Positions 6,089-9,524 of a stretch of 9,524 bases of DNA are shown one piece after another. The notes under the pieces were generated by a model, which worked only from the letters and a program-made list of their open reading frames with translations, was not told the origin of the DNA and did not search any database. The DNA is from Paracoccus sp. (in: a-proteobacteria) (lineage in GTDB: Bacteria; Pseudomonadota; Alphaproteobacteria; Rhodobacterales; Rhodobacteraceae). The stretch lies in NCBI GenBank assembly GCA_031178645.1, contig JAPSIP010000011.1, positions 1 to 9,524 of the forward strand, read 5' to 3'. Within the stretch, counting starts at the first letter, position 1. Every line of letters begins with the position of its first letter. Made by a program: the position numbers and the translations under genes.

Positions 6089-7906
6089 TCAGTTGTTCGC
6101 GGCCTGCGGGGCTGGCGCCGGCGTCTGAACCGCGCCTGCGGCTTCCTCGGCCAGGACGGCGTCCAGGCCGCGATCCAGCTTGGCGCGAATGCGGTCGGGA
6201 TCGACATCGTCGGTTTCGGTCGGGTCCAGCGACAGGGCGCGCTGCCACTGGATTTGGGCCTCGCGATAGCGGCCCACCTTCCAGTAGATGTCGCCCAGGT
6301 GGTCATTGACCAGGGGGTCCTGCGACATGGTCAGGATGGCCCGCTCCATCGGCGCGACGGCTTCCTGGTAGCGGCCCAGCCGGTAATAGGCCCAAGCCAG
6401 CGAATCGAGGATATAGCCATCGTCCGGCGACAGCTCGACCGCCTTCTTGATGAGGTCGAGCGCCTGGTCCAGGTTCTCGTTCCGGTCGATCCAGCTATAG
6501 CCCAGATAGTTCAGCAGGCTGGCCTGGTTCGGACGGATTTCGATCGCGGCCAGGAAATCGGCCTCGGCCCGGTCGAATTGCCGGGACCGTTCAAGGGCGA
6601 TGGCGCGCGCATAAAGCGGGAACCAGCGCGCTTCGTCGGGGGCACCTTCCAGCAGCGCCAGGGCCTTGTCATAGGCAGGCACGGCCTGGGCGAATTTTTC
6701 CTGCTGGCGCAGAAGATCGCCAAGCGCGATCCAGGCCTGGGCCAGGTCGGGATAGGCGGCGGTCAGCGACAGCGCGGCCTTGCCGGCCTCGTCCGTGCGG
6801 CCCGCGCGCGACAGGGTGTCGATGCGCGCCAGTTCGGCCGCCGGGCGCATCTGGCCCATGCGACGCAATGCGTCGTATTCTGGTTCGGCCAGGTCGAACT
6901 GCTGACGTTCCTGCAGGATCTGGGCCACCATCAGCCGCGCCTCGGCCGTGTCTGGCGACAGCCAGGCGGCAAGGCGGGCATGGATCAGTGACAGCGGCTC
7001 GGGATCCGGGCTGCTGACCAGGGCCGAGGCGAAGGTCAGGAAAACCTGCGCGATGCCGTCGGCGGGCGTCTTGACGACGTCGAAGGTGACCGGCTGGCCC
7101 GCCTTGATCCGGTCGCGCAGGGCCAGAAGCTGCGGCTCGGCCTCGACGCCAGGCACGGCCTCGATCATGGCAACGGCCTCGTCGCGGCGTTCCAGTTGGG
7201 CCAGGATCTGCGCACGGGCGGTGAAGCCCAGGATATGCGCGCCGGTCAGCTCGTCCGCCAGCAGCGATTCGGCCCCTTCGTAGTCGCCGACAAGCGCGCG
7301 GGCCAGGGCCAGGTGATAGTTCACCATCGGCGCCACGCCCTCGACGCGGGCCAGGCGTTCGAACTCGGCAAGCGCCTCGGACGCCTTGCCGGCGCCCAGC
7401 AGCCCCCAGCCGCGCAGCATCCCGGCGAGCAGGTCGGCCTCGGAATCCGGATCGGTGGGGGTGCCGACATCGGCCAGAAGCCCGGTCCAGTCGCCGGAAT
7501 GGACCAGTCGGGCCCGGTCCATCAGCCGTGACAGTTCGGTCGGCTCGCCCTCGGACCCGATGCGGGTGGCAAGGGACACGGCGCGATCGATTTCCCCTGC
7601 CGAAACCAGGGCCACAAGGGCGCTGTCCTGCAGGAAGCGGTCGTCGGGATCATGGGCCACGGCCTGCACGAAAAAGCGCGCGGCGGCCTGGAAGTCGTTT
7701 TCCACCGTCGCCATGCGCGCGGCCAGGAACGGCCCGGCCAGGCCAAAGGTCACTGGCGCCGGATCGGATAGGGGCACCTCGGCGGCGGGGGCGTCCCCCT
7801 CGGGGCGCGGATCGGGGCGATCCTGGGCCTGGGCAGGCAGCGACATCGCCGCCAGAAGGGCTGCGATCAGGGCCAGGTTGGGGCGGGTCAGGGTCACGGC
7901 ATCCAT
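6089..7906 (-). CDS. Exported TPR-repeat protein
   Basis: A 605-residue protein with an N-terminal signal peptide (about 1-27, hydrophobic core LALIAALLAAMSL and AQA cleavage site before Q28). A Pro/Asp/Glu-rich linker follows. The remainder is almost wholly helical. Clear tetratricopeptide repeats fill about residues 391-565, for example AWIALGDLLRQQEKFAQAVPAYDKAL, ASLLNYLGYSWIDRNENLDQALDLIKKAVELSPDD split over two helices, and LVNDHLGDIYWKVGRYREAQIQWQRAL. Residues 55-390 look like degenerate helical repeats. The tail is Ala/Pro/Gln-rich. TPR solenoids hold partner proteins, so this is probably a periplasmic scaffold or assembly factor; no catalytic motif is seen and the partner is unknown. 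The ATG at 7906 has no good ribosome binding site. A GTG three codons on (V4) is an alternative that would keep the signal peptide. It ends 3 bases before ispE and probably begins the operon. Confidence 0.9.
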   Translation of the reverse strand: MDAVTLTRPNLALIAALLAAMSLPAQAQDRPDPRPEGDAPAAEVPLSDPAPVTFGLAGPFLAARMATVENDFQAAARFFVQAVAHDPDDRFLQDSALVALVSAGEIDRAVSLATRIGSEGEPTELSRLMDRARLVHSGDWTGLLADVGTPTDPDSEADLLAGMLRGWGLLGAGKASEALAEFERLARVEGVAPMVNYHLALARALVGDYEGAESLLADELTGAHILGFTARAQILAQLERRDEAVAMIEAVPGVEAEPQLLALRDRIKAGQPVTFDVVKTPADGIAQVFLTFASALVSSPDPEPLSLIHARLAAWLSPDTAEARLMVAQILQERQQFDLAEPEYDALRRMGQMRPAAELARIDTLSRAGRTDEAGKAALSLTAAYPDLAQAWIALGDLLRQQEKFAQAVPAYDKALALLEGAPDEARWFPLYARAIALERSRQFDRAEADFLAAIEIRPNQASLLNYLGYSWIDRNENLDQALDLIKKAVELSPDDGYILDSLAWAYYRLGRYQEAVAPMERAILTMSQDPLVNDHLGDIYWKVGRYREAQIQWQRALSLDPTETDDVDPDRIRAKLDRGLDAVLAEEAAGAVQTPAPAPQAANN

Positions 7907-7934
7907 CCCGGAAGGTCACAAAAGCGTTTGACCG

Positions 7935-7963
7935 ACCCTAGCCTGCGCCCCGGCGCGGGGCAA
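7935..7963 (-). promoter_or_regulatory. Possible promoter of the TPR-ispE-pdxJ operon
   Basis: On the minus strand TTGCCC (7963-7958) and TAGGGT (7940-7935) are separated by 17 bases, in the 78-base gap before the TPR gene. The -35 matches consensus at 4 of 6 positions and the -10 at 3 of 6. The position suits a leader of about 20 bases. In GC-rich DNA such matches arise easily by chance, so this is only a candidate. Confidence 0.25.
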
Positions 7964-7971
7964 CGCCGGGG
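7948..7971 (-). terminator. GC-rich hairpin after the ETF-QO gene, possible terminator
   Basis: A perfect 8-bp inverted repeat, CCCCGGCG and CGCCGGGG, encloses an 8-base loop. It begins 13 bases after the stop of the ETF-ubiquinone oxidoreductase gene in the direction of transcription. No run of T follows it, so it is not a textbook intrinsic terminator. It may still stop RNA polymerase, assist Rho, or protect the 3' end of the upstream mRNA. Confidence 0.45.
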
Positions 7972-7984
7972 TCCGCCCTTCTCA

Positions 7985-9524
7985 TCACATATTCGGGTAG
8001 TTTGGTCCGTCTCCGCCTTGCGGGGTTGTCCAGTTGATGTTCTGCGAGGGGTCCTTGATGTCGCAGGTCTTGCAGTGGACGCAGTTCTGGAAGTTGATCA
8101 CGAAGCGCGGACCGTTGCTGTCTTCCACCACCTCATAGACGCCGGCGGGGCAGTAGCGCTGCGCGGGTTCGGCGTATTCGGGCAGGTTGACGGCAATCGG
8201 GATCGAGGGATCCTTCAGCTTCAGGTGGCAGGGCTGGCTTTCCTCGTGGTTGGTGAAGGAAAAGGCCACGTTGGTCAGCCGGTCGAAGGACAGCCTGCCG
8301 TCAGGCTTGGGATAGTCAATGGGCTTGAACTTTGCGGCCTTGCCCGTGGCCTCGGCATCCGTCTTGCCGTGCTTCCAGGTCCGCAGCATGTTGCGGCCCG
8401 TCAGCCCGGCCCCCCACATGTCCATGCCGCCCAGCACCAGCGACGGCCACAGGCCATAGCGCGACCAGGCCGGCTTGACGTTGCGCACCTTCTTGAGATC
8501 CTGGCCGACCGCGCCCGTGCGCACGGCGGTGTCGTAATCGCTCAGCCGGTCGCCCTCGCGCCCTGCCGCAATCGCCGCCGCCGCCGCTTCCGCCGCCTCG
8601 ATCCCCGAGATCATCGCATTGTGGTTGCCCTTGATGCGCGGCACGTTGACCATGCCCGCCGAACAGCCCAGCAGCACGCCGCCGTCGAAGCTCAGTTCCG
8701 GCAGCGACTGGTAGCCGCCTTCGGAGATCGCGCGGGCGCCATAGGAGATGCGCTTGCCGCCCTCCAGCAGCTCGGCCACCATCGGGTGGTGCTTGAAGCG
8801 CTGAAACTCCATGTAGGGGTACAGATACGGGTTCTCGTAGTTCAGGTGAACCACGAAGCCCACCATCACCAGGTTGTCCTCGTAGTGATAGATGAACGAG
8901 CCGCCGCCGGCGTTCTTGCCCAGGGGCCAGCCCATCGTGTGGACCACGCGGCCCTTCTGGAACTTCGAAGGATCGACCTCCCAGATCTCCTTCATGCCCA
9001 GGCCGTATTTCTGCGGCTCGTGGCCGTCCGACAGGCCCAAGCGGTTGATGATCTCCTTGGCCAGGCTGCCGCGCACGCCCTCGCCGATGAAGACATACTT
9101 GCCGTGCAGTTCCATGCCGGGTTCATAATGGGGACCAGGGGTGCCGTCCGATTGCAGCCCCATCTCGCCCGCGACCACGCCTTTCACGCGCTCGCCATCC
9201 CAGACGACCTGCGACGCGGCCATGCCGGGGAAGATCTCGACGCCCAGTTCCTCGGCCTGTTCGGCCAGCCAGCGGCAGACGCTGCCCATGCTGACGATAT
9301 AGTTGCCGTGGTTGTTCATCAGGCGCGGCATCGGCCAGTTGGGCACGCGGACTTGGCCCGCCTCGCCCAGGACATAGAAGTTGTCGTCCACGACCTCGGT
9401 CTTGACGGGGGCGCCGCGTTCCTTCCAATCGGGGATCAGGCGGTTCAGCCCGATGGGATCCAGCACCGCGCCCGACAGGATATGCGCGCCGACCTCGGAC
9501 CCCTTTTCCAGGACCACCACGGAC
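7985..9524 (-). CDS. Electron-transfer flavoprotein:ubiquinone oxidoreductase (N-terminus cut by window edge)
   Basis: At least 512 residues are visible and the frame is still open at 9524; the family is about 550 residues, so the first 30-40, including the GxGxxG nucleotide-binding start, lie outside. The enzyme passes electrons from reduced ETF to ubiquinone at the inner membrane, joining fatty-acid and amino-acid oxidation to respiration. The visible part opens with SVVVLEKGSEVGAHILSGAV, typical of this FAD domain, and contains GEGVRGSLAKEII and the GMKEIWEV run of the family. The C-terminal ferredoxin-like domain supplies four cluster-binding cysteines, one in YCPAGVYEV and three in the CVHCKTCDIKDPSQNI run, which bind a 4Fe-4S centre. 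Counting from the valine encoded at 9520 these are C457, C480, C483 and C486. The gene ends with two TGA stops in a row. The following hairpin suggests it is transcribed apart from the TPR-ispE operon. Confidence 0.96.
   Translation of the reverse strand, partial: SVVVLEKGSEVGAHILSGAVLDPIGLNRLIPDWKERGAPVKTEVVDDNFYVLGEAGQVRVPNWPMPRLMNNHGNYIVSMGSVCRWLAEQAEELGVEIFPGMAASQVVWDGERVKGVVAGEMGLQSDGTPGPHYEPGMELHGKYVFIGEGVRGSLAKEIINRLGLSDGHEPQKYGLGMKEIWEVDPSKFQKGRVVHTMGWPLGKNAGGGSFIYHYEDNLVMVGFVVHLNYENPYLYPYMEFQRFKHHPMVAELLEGGKRISYGARAISEGGYQSLPELSFDGGVLLGCSAGMVNVPRIKGNHNAMISGIEAAEAAAAAIAAGREGDRLSDYDTAVRTGAVGQDLKKVRNVKPAWSRYGLWPSLVLGGMDMWGAGLTGRNMLRTWKHGKTDAEATGKAAKFKPIDYPKPDGRLSFDRLTNVAFSFTNHEESQPCHLKLKDPSIPIAVNLPEYAEPAQRYCPAGVYEVVEDSNGPRFVINFQNCVHCKTCDIKDPSQNINWTTPQGGDGPNYPNM

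Noticed and set aside
4586..6991. An 801-codon open frame on the plus strand
   Set aside because: It lies exactly antisense to pdxJ, ispE and the TPR gene. Its translation is rich in Arg, Gln, His and Gly with no domain, which is the usual mirror of high-GC coding DNA.
1..9524. Mobile element, defence system, CRISPR array or RNA gene
   Set aside because: No transposase or integrase motif, direct-repeat array, tRNA-like cloverleaf or compositional break was seen. Coding is continuous and co-directional with housekeeping content.

Overview
The window is a high-GC stretch of ordinary chromosomal DNA. Its gene content and order (lepB-rnc-era preceded by pdxJ and acpS), the alphaproteobacterial style of the signal peptidase and RNase III, and an ETF-ubiquinone oxidoreductase point to an alphaproteobacterium of the Rhodobacterales. 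It most resembles Paracoccus or Rhodobacter; the genus is an inference. All eleven supported genes lie on the minus strand, so transcription runs from the right end to the left end. I see no tRNA, rRNA, CRISPR array, insertion sequence, prophage or attachment site, and no non-coding gap longer than about 80 bases.

Right end (9524 to 7985): most of an electron-transfer-flavoprotein:ubiquinone oxidoreductase, cut at its N-terminus by the window edge and followed by a GC hairpin that may terminate its transcript. Middle (7906 to 4059): an exported TPR-repeat protein, then ispE (isoprenoid precursor synthesis), pdxJ (vitamin B6 synthesis) and a small exported protein of unknown function. TPR-ispE are 3 bases apart, ispE-pdxJ 27, and pdxJ and the small gene overlap. 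Left (4030 to 819): acpS (activation of acyl carrier protein), lepB (signal peptidase I), rnc (RNase III), era (ribosome-assembly GTPase) and a DUF1491 protein. lepB, rnc, era and DUF1491 overlap one another by 4, 4 and 8 bases, so they are probably translationally coupled. Left end (777 to 1): most of a RarD-type EamA-family transporter, cut at its C-terminus.

From the TPR gene to DUF1491 the layout looks like one housekeeping operon for cell-envelope, cofactor and RNA functions. IspE and PdxJ both belong to pathways fed by 1-deoxy-D-xylulose 5-phosphate; AcpS serves lipid synthesis; LepB processes exported proteins, two of which may be encoded in the same operon; RNase III and Era both act in rRNA and ribosome maturation. 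I did not find a new multi-gene system. The points most worth a second look are the unknown exported protein between pdxJ and acpS, two 11-codon mini-ORFs that bridge the looser junctions of the operon, the TTG start of rnc, and a possible promoter/operator in front of the TPR gene.
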